This document shows positions 19,001 to 25,785 of a stretch of 30,129 bases of DNA, piece by piece. How positions within the stretch are numbered: position 1 is the stretch's first letter; each line of letters opens with the position of its first letter. The notes beneath the pieces were generated by a model. The model was not told the DNA's origin. It searched no databases and saw only the letters and a list, made by a program, of their open reading frames with translations. The position numbers and the translations under genes were made by a program. Location: positions 1-30,129 of the forward strand of contig CAMLSH010000003.1 of NCBI GenBank assembly GCA_946482625.1, written 5' to 3'. This DNA comes from an uncultured Opitutaceae bacterium. Lineage in GTDB: Bacteria > Verrucomicrobiota > Verrucomicrobiae > Opitutales > Opitutaceae.

Positions 19001-22000
19001 CTTCCACACTGACGCTATCGGGAACCGACAGCTACAGCGGCGCCACCAACGTCAATGCAGGCACCCTGCTCGTGAACGGCGCTCTGTCTGCGACATCGGG
19101 CACCACGGTCGCATCGGCCGCCACCGTCGGCGGCAGCGGCAGCATTTCCAGCAATGTAACGGTCAACAGCGGCGGCACCCTGTCGCCGGGCAACAGCCCT
19201 GGCACGCTCACCATCAATGGCGACCTCACGATGGCCTCGGGAAGCACGCTCGCGGTCGAGATCAACAGTGCCACCGCAGGCACCGGTTACGACCAGGTCA
19301 TCGTCAATGGCGCAGTCGATGTTTCCGGCGCCAGTTTGTCGGCAACCCATGGATACACACCGGGCTCCGGTGACACGTACACCATCATCGTCAACGACGC
19401 GGCTGACGCCGTGACCGGCACTTTCAGCGGCCTTAGCGAAAGTGCGACCGTGACCGCGGGCGGAAATAGCACCGTGCTCACCGCCAGCTACATCGGAGCC
19501 ACCGGCAACGACGTCACCCTGACCGCGCCGACCAACGACGCCCCCGTCATCTCCAATTTGAATGGCGACAGCGCTGGCTATGCCGAGGACGCCAGTCTGG
19601 TGCTGCTCGATGGAGGTACCGCGGCCAGCATCACGGACATCGACTCGGCCGACTTTAACGGCGGCAACGTCACCGCCTCGATCACCGCGAACAAGCAATC
19701 CACCGAGGATGTTCTCGGCATCGACACCAGCGGTACCGTTTCACTTTCCGCGCTCACCAATGTCGGCAGCATTGTGTCTGTCGGCGGCATTTCGGTCGGC
19801 ACGATCGCCGCGAGCGGCACGGGCTCAGGCACCGACGATCTGATCGTCACCTTGAATGCCGGCGCCACTCCGGCCCGCGTCACGACTTTGATCCGCGCGC
19901 TGGCTTATCGTAACAGCAACACCACCCAACCCGACACGTCGGCACGGACCGTTACCGTCAGTGTCAGCGATGGGGATGGTGGCGGCGCGTCCGCGAGCAC
20001 CACGGTCAGCGTCACCGCCGTCAACGACGCCCCCACGCTCACCGCCACCGGCGGCACACCGACCTACACCGAAGGCGGCTCCGCCGTGGATCTCTTCAGT
20101 ACCATCAGCATCAGCACCGTCGAAACCGGCCAGACCATCACCGGCTTCACACTGACCGTCACCAATCTCGCTAACGGCAGCAGCGAAATCCTCCGCGCCG
20201 ACGGCACCGACATCGCCCTCACCAATGGCACCAGCGGCACCACCACGGGCGGCAACGCGATCGACTACTCCGTCAGCGTCGCCGCCACCACGGCCACCGT
20301 CACCTTCACCAAAGCCGGAGGTCTCAGCACCGCGAATACCCAGACCGCCATCGACGGCCTGAGCTACCGCAACAGCAGCACCGCGCCTGGCACCACGAGC
20401 CGCGCGATCACGCTCACCTCGATCACCGACAACGGCGGCACCGCCAATGGCGGCGTGGACATCACCTCACTCGCAGTGGCCGCCACCGTCGCCCTCAGCG
20501 CGGTCAACGATGCGCCGACCGTCACGACCAGCGGCGGCACCACCGCCTTCGTCGAAGCCGACGGCGCCAGCTCGACTCCGGTCGTCATCGATTCAGGCCT
20601 CACGCTCGCGGACGTCGATAACGCCACGCTCGCCAGCGCCACGGTCAGCATCACCGCCAATTACCAGAGCGCCCAGGACCTCCTGGCCTTCACCAACGAC
20701 GGCAGCACCATGGGCAACATCGCCGTCGCCACCAACACCGGTGGCGTCCTCACGCTCACCTCGTCCGGTGCCACCGCGACGCTCGCCCAGTGGCAGGCCG
20801 CGCTCCGCGCCGTGACGTATGGAAATAGCAGCGACACGCCCGACACCGGCGCGCGCACGCTCAGCTTCGCCGTCGACGACGGCGCGCTCCCCGCCGCCGC
20901 CGCCACCAAGACCGTCAGCGTCGCCGCCACCAACGACACGCCCACCTTTGTCTCCATTTCCAACTCCACGGTGAACCATTCCGGCGGCACCAACGCCGTC
21001 GTCGGCGCGTTCTCGTCAGTCGATGCCGATCACAGCGCGTTCGCCTACACGCTCGTTCCGGGCGCGGGCGATGTTCAGAACGCCTTGTTCAACATCTCCG
21101 GCGCCAGCCTTCGCGCCAATGACGCCGCCGCCCTTGCCGCCGGACCCATGTCCGTGCGCATCCGCACGACCGATGGCGGCGGCCTCTTCTTCGAAAAGAA
21201 CTTCTCGCTCACTGTCGTTGACGATGTCGCCCCCGCCGCGCCCTCGACGCCCGACCTTGCCACCGCGAGCGACTCCGGCACGAGCAGCACCGACAACATC
21301 ACCAGCGTCACCACGCCGACCTTCACCGGCACGGCCGAGGCAAACAGCACCGTGGAGCTTTTCCGCGGCGGCTCCACCTCGCTCGGCACCACCACCGCCA
21401 ACGGCAGTGGCAACTGGTCGATCACCCTCGGCACCGCGCTCGCCGATGGCACCTACAGCATCACCGCCCGCGCTACCGACGCTGTCCCTCAAACCGGCGC
21501 AGCCTCGGCAGCCCTGAGCCTCACCATCGACACCACCGCCGCGGCCGCTCCCGCGCTCACCGCGATTACGAACGACACCGGCGCAAGCGCCACCGACCAG
21601 ATTACCGGCGACACCACACTCGTCCTCTCCGGCACCGGCGCGGCGAATGAAACCGTCACGGTCTTCCGCAACGCCGCTCAGATCGGAACTGCCACCGCTG
21701 ACAGCCTCGGTGCGTGGAGCTTCGACTACACCTTGACCACGCTCGCCGCAGGCACGCACACCTTTACCGCGACCACGACGGACACTGCGGGCAACACAAG
21801 CCCCGCCTCCGCTGCCTTCCTCGTCGAGATCGACACTGACACGCCCTCTGCGCCCGTCATCGTTGCCCTCAGCACCGACACTGGCGCGATCACGACCGAC
21901 GGCATCACCAGCGACAACACGCTGCTCTTCGCCGGCACGGCCGATGCCAACGTCACCGTCACGCTCTCCCGCAGCGGCGCGGGCGTCATCGGCACGACCA

Positions 22001-24516
22001 CGGCCAACGGCACCGGCGTATGGAGTTTTGACTACACTGCCACCACGCTGCCAGACGGCGCGTATCTCTTCACCGCCTTCGCCAGCGACACCGCGGGCAA
22101 TGCCAGCACCGTCTCGGCCGACTTCCCTGTCACCATCGACACCACTGCGCCCGTAATCACCACGCAGCCAACCGGCGGCACCCATGTCTACGGCAGCTCC
22201 TTCACGCTGACGGTTGTCGCAACCGATGCGACCACACGCGCCTACCAATGGTATCGTGGCGCCACCGCGCTCACCGATTCCGCCAACCGCACCGGCTCTA
22301 CGACTGCCTCCATCACGCACTCGGCCATCGCAATGACCGGCTTCGACGGCAGCTATACAGTCCAGATCACCGACCTCGCCGGTAACGTGACCACGAGCGC
22401 CGCCGCCATCATCGCCGTCAACAAAGCGCCCGCCACCGTCACCCTCGGCAGCCTCGCGCAAACCTACGACGGCGCCGCGAAATCCGCCACCGCCACGACC
22501 GCGCCAGCCGGCCTCACCGTCGCGTTCACCTACGACGGCAGTGCCACCGCGCCCACCGGCGCAGGCAGCTACGCGGTCGTCGCGACCGTCAACGACACCA
22601 ACTACGAGGGCACCGCCACCGGCACGCTCGTCGTCGCCAAGGCGGACCAAGCGCTCACGTTCACGCCCGTCGGCGCGATCACCGTCGGCACGCCCGTCAC
22701 GCTCAGCGCGACAGCGACCAGCGGCCTCCCCTCCACCTTCTCAGTCGTCAGCGGCAACGGCACGGTCACCGGCACATCGTTCACCGCCAACGACGCCAAC
22801 CCCATCACCCTGCGCGCCACGCAGTCGGGGAATGCCAACTACAACGCCATCACCGCCGACCAGACGGTCACGAACATCACCAAGATCGCGCAAACGATCA
22901 CCTTCACCGCGCCCGCCGACCGTCCGTTCGCCGCGCCGTCCTTCTCGCTCGGTGCGACCGCGACCAGCTCGCTGCCGGTTTCGTACACCGTCGTCAGCGG
23001 CCCGGCCACGCTCTCGGGCGATGTTGTCACACTCACCGGCATTCCCGGCGTCGTGACCATCACTGCGCAGCAAGCGGGTAACGCCGTCTACGCCGCCGCC
23101 TCCGACGTCACCCGCAGCTTCACCGTCCTCGCCAATTATCCCGCGCCGCTGCCCGATGGCTTCGCCGGTTCCGTCACCGGCGGCGCGGGCACCGGCTCGC
23201 AATCCGTCACCGTGACGACCGCCGCCGACTTCCGCACCCATGCCGAGTCCACGGACCTCAAGGTCATCACCGTCGTCGGTATCCTAAACCTGGGCACTCC
23301 TGTTGCCGTCAGGTCTAACAAGACGATCCAGGGCGCCGACGCCAGCGCCACGCTCGTCGGCAACCTCCTGCTCCCGACCGGCACGACCAATGTCATCGTC
23401 CGCGGGCTCAACCTCACCAACCCCGCCTCGTCGCTCGCGGTGATCAGTGATGCCAACAATGCCGTCACCCTCGCCGGCGCGCGCAATGTCTTCATCACGC
23501 ACTGCTCGTTCTTCGATGCCGGCCAACACGCGCTTAAGATCTCGAGCGGCGCGGACAACGTGACGGTGTCCTGGAGCGAGTTCTATAACACGACCGGCGC
23601 GCTGACCACCGGTTCGGGCGTCGTCATCGGAAATACCGCAACCGAAACCGCGCCGATCCGCGTCTCGCTCCACCACAACCTCTGGGGCGCGGGCGTCACG
23701 CAAAACATGCCGGTCGCGACCTACGGCCACGTTCACTTCTATAACAACGTGTTCAACACGCCCGACAACACGACCGGCACCGAGGCGCTCGATCACGCGC
23801 AGCTCCTCAGCGAACGCAATGTGTACACCGGCGTCGCGAGCCCGCTTACCCGCCGCCACGTGAACACCGCGCTGCCTATCGGCCGCATCCTCGCCATCGG
23901 CAACACCTATACCGGCACGACCGGCACCGCGCCGTACGCCGAACTCGATCAAGTCTTCACGCCATCGTACTCCTACGAAGCGCTGCCCGTCTCCGACGTG
24001 ACCACGGTCGTCACCGCCAACGCAGGCAACAACGCCGGCGCCAACTACACCGATGATACGACCGGTACCGCGACGCTCACCGGACCCGGCGCTCCTGTGA
24101 CGCCGGGCACCGCCTTCGCGATCAACGCGATCCCGACCGGCTTCACACCGGCGACCTATCAATGGCGCCGCAACAACGTCGCCATCCCCGGCGCGACCTT
24201 TGCGACCTACAACGTCGGCTCCGCCGGTGAAAGCGATGTGGGCGTGTACACCGCCGCCATCGTCATGAGCACTGGCGACATGGTCGTGAGCCGTCCCCTC
24301 ACGATCACGCTCAACGCGATCCCCGTCACGCCGACCGACATGCAGCTCAAGGTGGACGGCGGTGGCTCTTCGTCCGCCTGGTTCCTCGGCGCGCTCGCAC
24401 TCCTCTGCACGGCGCGTGCGATCACGCGCCGCCGGTCCGTGGACCGTTCCTTTGGTAGGCTTGGTGCCATCACCCCGCACCTCGCGGGTTCCGGTTTTGA
24501 TGTGGGTGCGGGGTGA
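13096..24516 (+). CDS. Giant exoprotein: DUF4347, autotransporter-type repeats, Ig/cadherin-like domains, degenerate PL1 fold, GlyGly-CTERM-like tail
   Basis: 3806 residues. Order: basic N-terminus without a classic signal peptide (1-70); DUF4347 (about 73-239) with SHG (H130) and YGCG (C173); beta-helical segment (240-370); Gly-rich insert (371-600); NLNGDS-type beta domain (599-756); autotransporter-associated beta-strand repeats (about 756-2148, including five tandem ~85-residue units and an SPGNSPGTL motif); cadherin/VCBS-like domains (2151-2710); three bacterial Ig-like domains (2709-3015); Ig-like (3018-3110); MBG-like domains (3111-3346); pectate-lyase-fold beta-helix (3349-3655) lacking the catalytic residues; Ig-like (3659-3749); GGG (3755-3757), hydrophobic helix, RRR (3778-3780) and an extra 26-residue tail. 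Likely a surface adhesin or polysaccharide-binding protein. It is coupled to the sulfotransferase upstream and faces a rhomboid protease gene downstream. Architecture is clear; function is inferred. Confidence 0.9.
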   Translation: MSTSNDLLTFLRTRSMPKRLIRVGLALTSTIYSLRPDTLLAKSSRTSHEPQGGWLGEGGPAPLELPAAPAHSRGELFFIDAGVADPGAFWLAAPKDATVVCIPAGVDSWEFMAQQVEKFHGLGAIHLVSHGEAGALILNGHRSTVADLQSRAAQLQQLGRALTKNGDILLYGCGTGAGADGQKFLDTLSALTGADIAASSDLTGNSHKGGNWDLEIVTGSIDVAAPFNAQAMAEYDYVLHTASVSTVAQLKAAIATGNTDGLADTITITGSMTFASAADAITINVTDGQTMTIVGGGFTLSGNNLARVLDVTAGNVAIDNLTITNGFLTGNGGNTPGNGAGLAGGDALGANIRNAGTLTITGGTITGGKAAGGGGGGGGQQGGGSGGGGAGGGGGGFGTTFGGAGGTAQGFSAGSASAGVGGAGAGYSNMGGGGGSTTGGTGATYGGGYTNGGNGGTANNGSISIGGGGGGSGYSFAGGRGGNAAGGIYNTGTITITGSSITNNIGAGGGGGGGTAPGAASPGNGGAGGAGIGAIWNAGGLVQLDSSTNVTLATANTGGAGAGGQATKVGSSNGAVGAAASQIHTTGGGTTNTNYIPNATPAIANLNGDSVAWAGVGNTVVLDASANASLTDSDFGVLNAGNGNWSGGSLAVQRSGTAISADTLGFNTSGALFTVSGSNLQSGGLTFATFTNTGGVLTISFTSSGTAATTALVNDIARRITYRNDTPSGDATVRFTVSDGNTSTTADVTVTTDSIYVTNTTDTASIDVTNGVSFSEAVAIAAADVTGSQTIVFNSSLAATALTINSVSLNESLTLDMDAASGMSLTSGTITLGAATTQTFTNGTSDTASITSAITGSGALTKAGAGGLTLSAVNAWSGATTISAGTLTVSGGDAISGNSSVTVAGGATLALSTNEVIGNLSGAGAITLGGNTLTSTITADTTFSGSISGTGGLSVSQSGAATFALTLSGTNTYTGSTTALNFGSLRLNGDASVSSSSYLRANGNSVITLLSDQTVGSLGSNSATATINLGSFTLSVGGDNTTTTVSGVVSGTGNLVKQGSGTLTLLGTNTYSGTTTVSAGTLSVASDSNLGSNTVTLASGATLGITGATTIDNAIALSGDATVSNSADATLSGVISGANTLSKSGASTLTLSGSNTYAATTVTAGTLSVASDANLGSGAVTLASGSTLAITGATTIDNAIALTGNATVSTSANATLSGVISGANTLTKAGASTLTLSNTNTYAGTTVSAGTLSVASDANLGSGTVTLASGSTLEVTGATNIDNAIALSGNATVSNSANATLSGVISGGFNLAKTGASTLTLTNTNTYSGTTTVSAGTLSVASDSNLGSGGITLAAGTTLAITGATTIDNAITLSGAATINTTADATLSGNIGGAGSLAKTGSSSLTLSGTNSYAGTTTVSGGTLSVASDGGFGSGTITQATGSTLVISGATTIDNAILLSGNTTVQAANAVTLSGAISGAGGLNKTGAGTVTLSGSNSFTGNVTVSAGGLTLSNGAAIDNNSAVTMSSGTTLTLSSSETIGSLAGAGSVVLGANTLTTGGDNTSTSYSGNISGTGGGITKTGAGTLTLSGTNSNTGSTTISAGAIDAQNGDAIGNASAVSVASGAFLVLSASETIGSLAGAGTATLGANTLTTGGNNSSTTFSGPISGSNGMVKTGSGTFTLSNTGNESTLSGGMTISAGTVSISDDDQMAAGTLTLNGGTLSLDGPTVFDNNINLAASSTINSGGNAIASGVISGAGDLTKTGSLSLQLTNTNTYTGTTFVNAGYLLANNTSSLGTTAGGTTVASGATLYLSGSFSLAEALNLAGTGTAGNGAIYAPSGNSTISGQVTLTGNTTIVQDGDLTFSGGITDGASSYSLTKQGTGALALSGTASYDGSTTISSGSLSIGSDSHIGSGALTLATGTTLAVTGATTIDNAIALSGGTATVNTSANTTLSGNITGAGGLTKTGASTLTLSGTDSYSGATNVNAGTLLVNGALSATSGTTVASAATVGGSGSISSNVTVNSGGTLSPGNSPGTLTINGDLTMASGSTLAVEINSATAGTGYDQVIVNGAVDVSGASLSATHGYTPGSGDTYTIIVNDAADAVTGTFSGLSESATVTAGGNSTVLTASYIGATGNDVTLTAPTNDAPVISNLNGDSAGYAEDASLVLLDGGTAASITDIDSADFNGGNVTASITANKQSTEDVLGIDTSGTVSLSALTNVGSIVSVGGISVGTIAASGTGSGTDDLIVTLNAGATPARVTTLIRALAYRNSNTTQPDTSARTVTVSVSDGDGGGASASTTVSVTAVNDAPTLTATGGTPTYTEGGSAVDLFSTISISTVETGQTITGFTLTVTNLANGSSEILRADGTDIALTNGTSGTTTGGNAIDYSVSVAATTATVTFTKAGGLSTANTQTAIDGLSYRNSSTAPGTTSRAITLTSITDNGGTANGGVDITSLAVAATVALSAVNDAPTVTTSGGTTAFVEADGASSTPVVIDSGLTLADVDNATLASATVSITANYQSAQDLLAFTNDGSTMGNIAVATNTGGVLTLTSSGATATLAQWQAALRAVTYGNSSDTPDTGARTLSFAVDDGALPAAAATKTVSVAATNDTPTFVSISNSTVNHSGGTNAVVGAFSSVDADHSAFAYTLVPGAGDVQNALFNISGASLRANDAAALAAGPMSVRIRTTDGGGLFFEKNFSLTVVDDVAPAAPSTPDLATASDSGTSSTDNITSVTTPTFTGTAEANSTVELFRGGSTSLGTTTANGSGNWSITLGTALADGTYSITARATDAVPQTGAASAALSLTIDTTAAAAPALTAITNDTGASATDQITGDTTLVLSGTGAANETVTVFRNAAQIGTATADSLGAWSFDYTLTTLAAGTHTFTATTTDTAGNTSPASAAFLVEIDTDTPSAPVIVALSTDTGAITTDGITSDNTLLFAGTADANVTVTLSRSGAGVIGTTTANGTGVWSFDYTATTLPDGAYLFTAFASDTAGNASTVSADFPVTIDTTAPVITTQPTGGTHVYGSSFTLTVVATDATTRAYQWYRGATALTDSANRTGSTTASITHSAIAMTGFDGSYTVQITDLAGNVTTSAAAIIAVNKAPATVTLGSLAQTYDGAAKSATATTAPAGLTVAFTYDGSATAPTGAGSYAVVATVNDTNYEGTATGTLVVAKADQALTFTPVGAITVGTPVTLSATATSGLPSTFSVVSGNGTVTGTSFTANDANPITLRATQSGNANYNAITADQTVTNITKIAQTITFTAPADRPFAAPSFSLGATATSSLPVSYTVVSGPATLSGDVVTLTGIPGVVTITAQQAGNAVYAAASDVTRSFTVLANYPAPLPDGFAGSVTGGAGTGSQSVTVTTAADFRTHAESTDLKVITVVGILNLGTPVAVRSNKTIQGADASATLVGNLLLPTGTTNVIVRGLNLTNPASSLAVISDANNAVTLAGARNVFITHCSFFDAGQHALKISSGADNVTVSWSEFYNTTGALTTGSGVVIGNTATETAPIRVSLHHNLWGAGVTQNMPVATYGHVHFYNNVFNTPDNTTGTEALDHAQLLSERNVYTGVASPLTRRHVNTALPIGRILAIGNTYTGTTGTAPYAELDQVFTPSYSYEALPVSDVTTVVTANAGNNAGANYTDDTTGTATLTGPGAPVTPGTAFAINAIPTGFTPATYQWRRNNVAIPGATFATYNVGSAGESDVGVYTAAIVMSTGDMVVSRPLTITLNAIPVTPTDMQLKVDGGGSSSAWFLGALALLCTARAITRRRSVDRSFGRLGAITPHLAGSGFDVGAG
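13312..13812 (+). other. DUF4347 domain region of the giant exoprotein
   Basis: Residues about 73-239. Two short hydrophobic strands end in LVSHGEAG (H130) and LLYGCGTG (C173), the best conserved blocks of this family, which is usually found at the N-terminus of very large secreted repeat proteins. The His/Cys arrangement after beta-strands resembles clan CD (caspase/CHAT-like) peptidases; activity is not established. Confidence 0.75.
14206..14735 (+). repeat. Glycine-rich low-complexity segment inside the giant gene
   Basis: GGT/GGC-rich DNA encoding runs of up to about nine glycines separated by Gly-Ala-Ser stretches (residues about 371-547). Similar Gly-rich inserts occur between beta-helix coils in large surface proteins. 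The frame stays intact through it, but repeat-length errors in assembly would be easiest here. Confidence 0.8.
16333..17616 (+). repeat. Five tandem ~255-258 bp units (autotransporter-associated beta-strand repeats)
   Basis: Units begin at 16333, 16588, 16843, 17101 and 17359 (spacings 255, 255, 258, 258), each starting with Gly-Thr-Leu-Ser-Val-Ala-Ser-Asp and containing a TIDNAI-type block and a TLSG(V/N)I(S/G)G block. The first three units are nearly identical in protein and close in DNA; later ones drift. A further copy of the unit lies at about 18799. Long antisense frames of about 84 codons recur with the same period and are by-products of the repeat. Confidence 0.9.
23140..24060 (+). 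other. Degenerate PL1-type beta-helix domain in the giant exoprotein
   Basis: Residues about 3349-3655 follow the PL1 pattern (NVIVRGLNL, HCSF, NVTVSWSEF, SLHHNLW, HVHFYNN), but the residues that make a lyase are replaced: Thr3468 where the DHC aspartate should be, His3478 and neighbours where the DGxxD calcium aspartates should be, and Asn3537/Thr3542 for the two arginines of RxPxxR. It is probably a binding or structural module. Confidence 0.8.
24358..24435 (+). other. GlyGly-CTERM-like sorting signal of the giant exoprotein
   Basis: Codes GGGSSS (3755-3760), a hydrophobic helix AWFLGALALLCTARA (3761-3775) and RRR (3778-3780): the three parts of a GlyGly-CTERM tail, which in Vibrio and relatives is cut by rhombosortase. 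A rhomboid gene lies next to it. An additional 26 residues follow the Arg cluster, which is atypical. Confidence 0.72.
24470..24516. repeat. Inverted repeat spanning the stop codon of the giant gene
   Basis: Perfect 12-bp arms (24470-24481 and 24505-24516) with a 23-nt loop; the right arm contains the TGA stop. It lies between two convergent genes and could act as a bidirectional transcription barrier, but neither strand has a T run after the stem, so an intrinsic terminator is not certain. Confidence 0.6.
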
Positions 24517-24547
24517 GGGCACCACGCCTACATCGATCCTTAAACCG

Positions 24548-25189
24548 TCACGCTTCCGGTGATGTTGTCCGTGCCCGCTTCCGCCGGACGTTAATGCAGA
24601 TCCACAACGCCACGCCGAAGACGATGCCGCCGATGTGCGCGATGGTCGCCACACGGATGCCCGGCGTATCGAACTCGATCGCGCCGTGGCCCCAGGTCGA
24701 TTCGAGGATCAGCTCCAGCACGTGGATACCGAGGATCGCGGGCCAGAACCAGTCCTTCCACGATTTCTGCCAGCCGGTCAGCGCGAGGAAGACGAGGAAC
24801 CCGACGTTCATACCCGAGAGTCCGCCGTACCGGATCATCTCCGGATCGAAATAGTAAACCGCCCCCGTCACCGCGAGCGCCATGAGCGGGATGCTCACGC
24901 GCGCCGCCAGCGGATGTGCCCGCTCCACAAACCAGCCGACGATCAGCCATAGCCCGGTGTCGGCGACGAAGTGCAGCCAGCCGAAGTGAACGATGTTGCC
25001 CGTCCACAACCGCCAAGCCTGCCCGTCCTCGATGCCCGTGCGATTGTAGAGCAACGTCTCGCGCCACGCGGGCATGAGGATCGACGCGGTCGATGCGAGC
25101 GCGACCACGAGAAATCCCCATGGCAGCGAGCGCAGGGTGATGTTTTCGCGGGCGATGCGTTCTTTCAGCGTCATGCGCGGTGAAATCAC
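24548..25189 (-). CDS. Rhomboid-family intramembrane serine protease, rhombosortase-like
   Basis: 213 residues from a GTG at 25189 that overlaps the preceding stop (GTGA); an ATG at 25174 is the alternative start and changes nothing functional. Six hydrophobic helices are visible (about 23-40, 61-88, 97-114, 122-138, 148-163, 179-201), a minimal rhomboid core. Catalytic Ser125 sits in GGLSGMNVG at the start of helix 4 and catalytic His185 in AHIGG in helix 6; an N-x-x-H pair with a second His (N65, H68, H73) in helix 2 fits the oxyanion region. Size and the Y-G-G-L-S-G context resemble rhombosortases, which cleave GlyGly-CTERM tails in the inner membrane. The convergent neighbour 31 bp away encodes a protein ending in such a tail. 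It is co-encoded with the small protein upstream. The rhomboid call is secure; the rhombosortase role is inferred. Confidence 0.88.
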   Translation of the reverse strand: MISPRMTLKERIARENITLRSLPWGFLVVALASTASILMPAWRETLLYNRTGIEDGQAWRLWTGNIVHFGWLHFVADTGLWLIVGWFVERAHPLAARVSIPLMALAVTGAVYYFDPEMIRYGGLSGMNVGFLVFLALTGWQKSWKDWFWPAILGIHVLELILESTWGHGAIEFDTPGIRVATIAHIGGIVFGVALWICINVRRKRARTTSPEA

Positions 25190-25665
25190 GACAGCCGGTC
25201 GGTGCCGAAAAGCACCAGAAAGTTGTCCAACCCGTTTTTCTCGAATTCAGCCCAGTATTTCTCCTCCAGCTCGCCGACGCGTTTGATGAGATGCTCGCGG
25301 CGCGCCTCCTCGCCCATATCCGGCGGCAGCGGCGTTTTCAGCAGTTCGCGCGTGTAGTCGCGCTCGGCGAGGCGGGAGGCGAGTTCGTCCCAGAACGACG
25401 CCTCCTCAAACGCATCGATGGCTTTTGCCGCCGGCGATTCTTCTTCGAGTTTGCGCGACGGAAACAGCTCCCCACCGTCTTCGGGCGATCCGTCCACGTA
25501 GTCGGCGCAGCCCATGGGCGTGGCGGCGGCGAGGAGTTTTTGTTCCAGCTCTGCATAGCGCCGGGCGGCGGGGCTGTTTTCGTCGTGCGAGGCGGCGACC
25601 CAGGTTGCGATGTAGCTCATCTCGAGCAGGCGGGCGTACTCCTTTTGCGTGAAGGCGATTTTCAT
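25186..25665 (-). CDS. Small acidic cytoplasmic protein of unknown function
   Basis: 159 residues, no signal peptide or membrane helix, rich in Glu, Ala and Leu and predicted mostly helical; residues 37-48 and about 120-148 look capable of coiled coil. I do not recognise a family or catalytic motif. Coding character is convincing: a full ATG-to-stop frame, and a 4-nt overlap of its stop with the start of the rhomboid gene, implying coupled expression. A role linked to rhomboid-dependent sorting is possible only from position; an unrelated housekeeping role is equally possible. Confidence 0.75.
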   Translation of the reverse strand: MKIAFTQKEYARLLEMSYIATWVAASHDENSPAARRYAELEQKLLAAATPMGCADYVDGSPEDGGELFPSRKLEEESPAAKAIDAFEEASFWDELASRLAERDYTRELLKTPLPPDMGEEARREHLIKRVGELEEKYWAEFEKNGLDNFLVLFGTDRLS

Positions 25666-25785
25666 GGGCGCGGTATTTTCCGCACGGTGGCGGACGATCG
25701 GCGCAGGTCAATCTACGCCTCTACGCAGCGGCTGCTCCACGCGGATTGACGTCATGGATTCTCGTGGGCATCCATCGCCGCACGC

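Noticed and set aside
21016..22650. 544-codon minus-strand open frame
   Set aside because: Antisense to the Ig-like/MBG part of the giant gene; Gly/Arg/Asp-rich, low complexity and without motifs.
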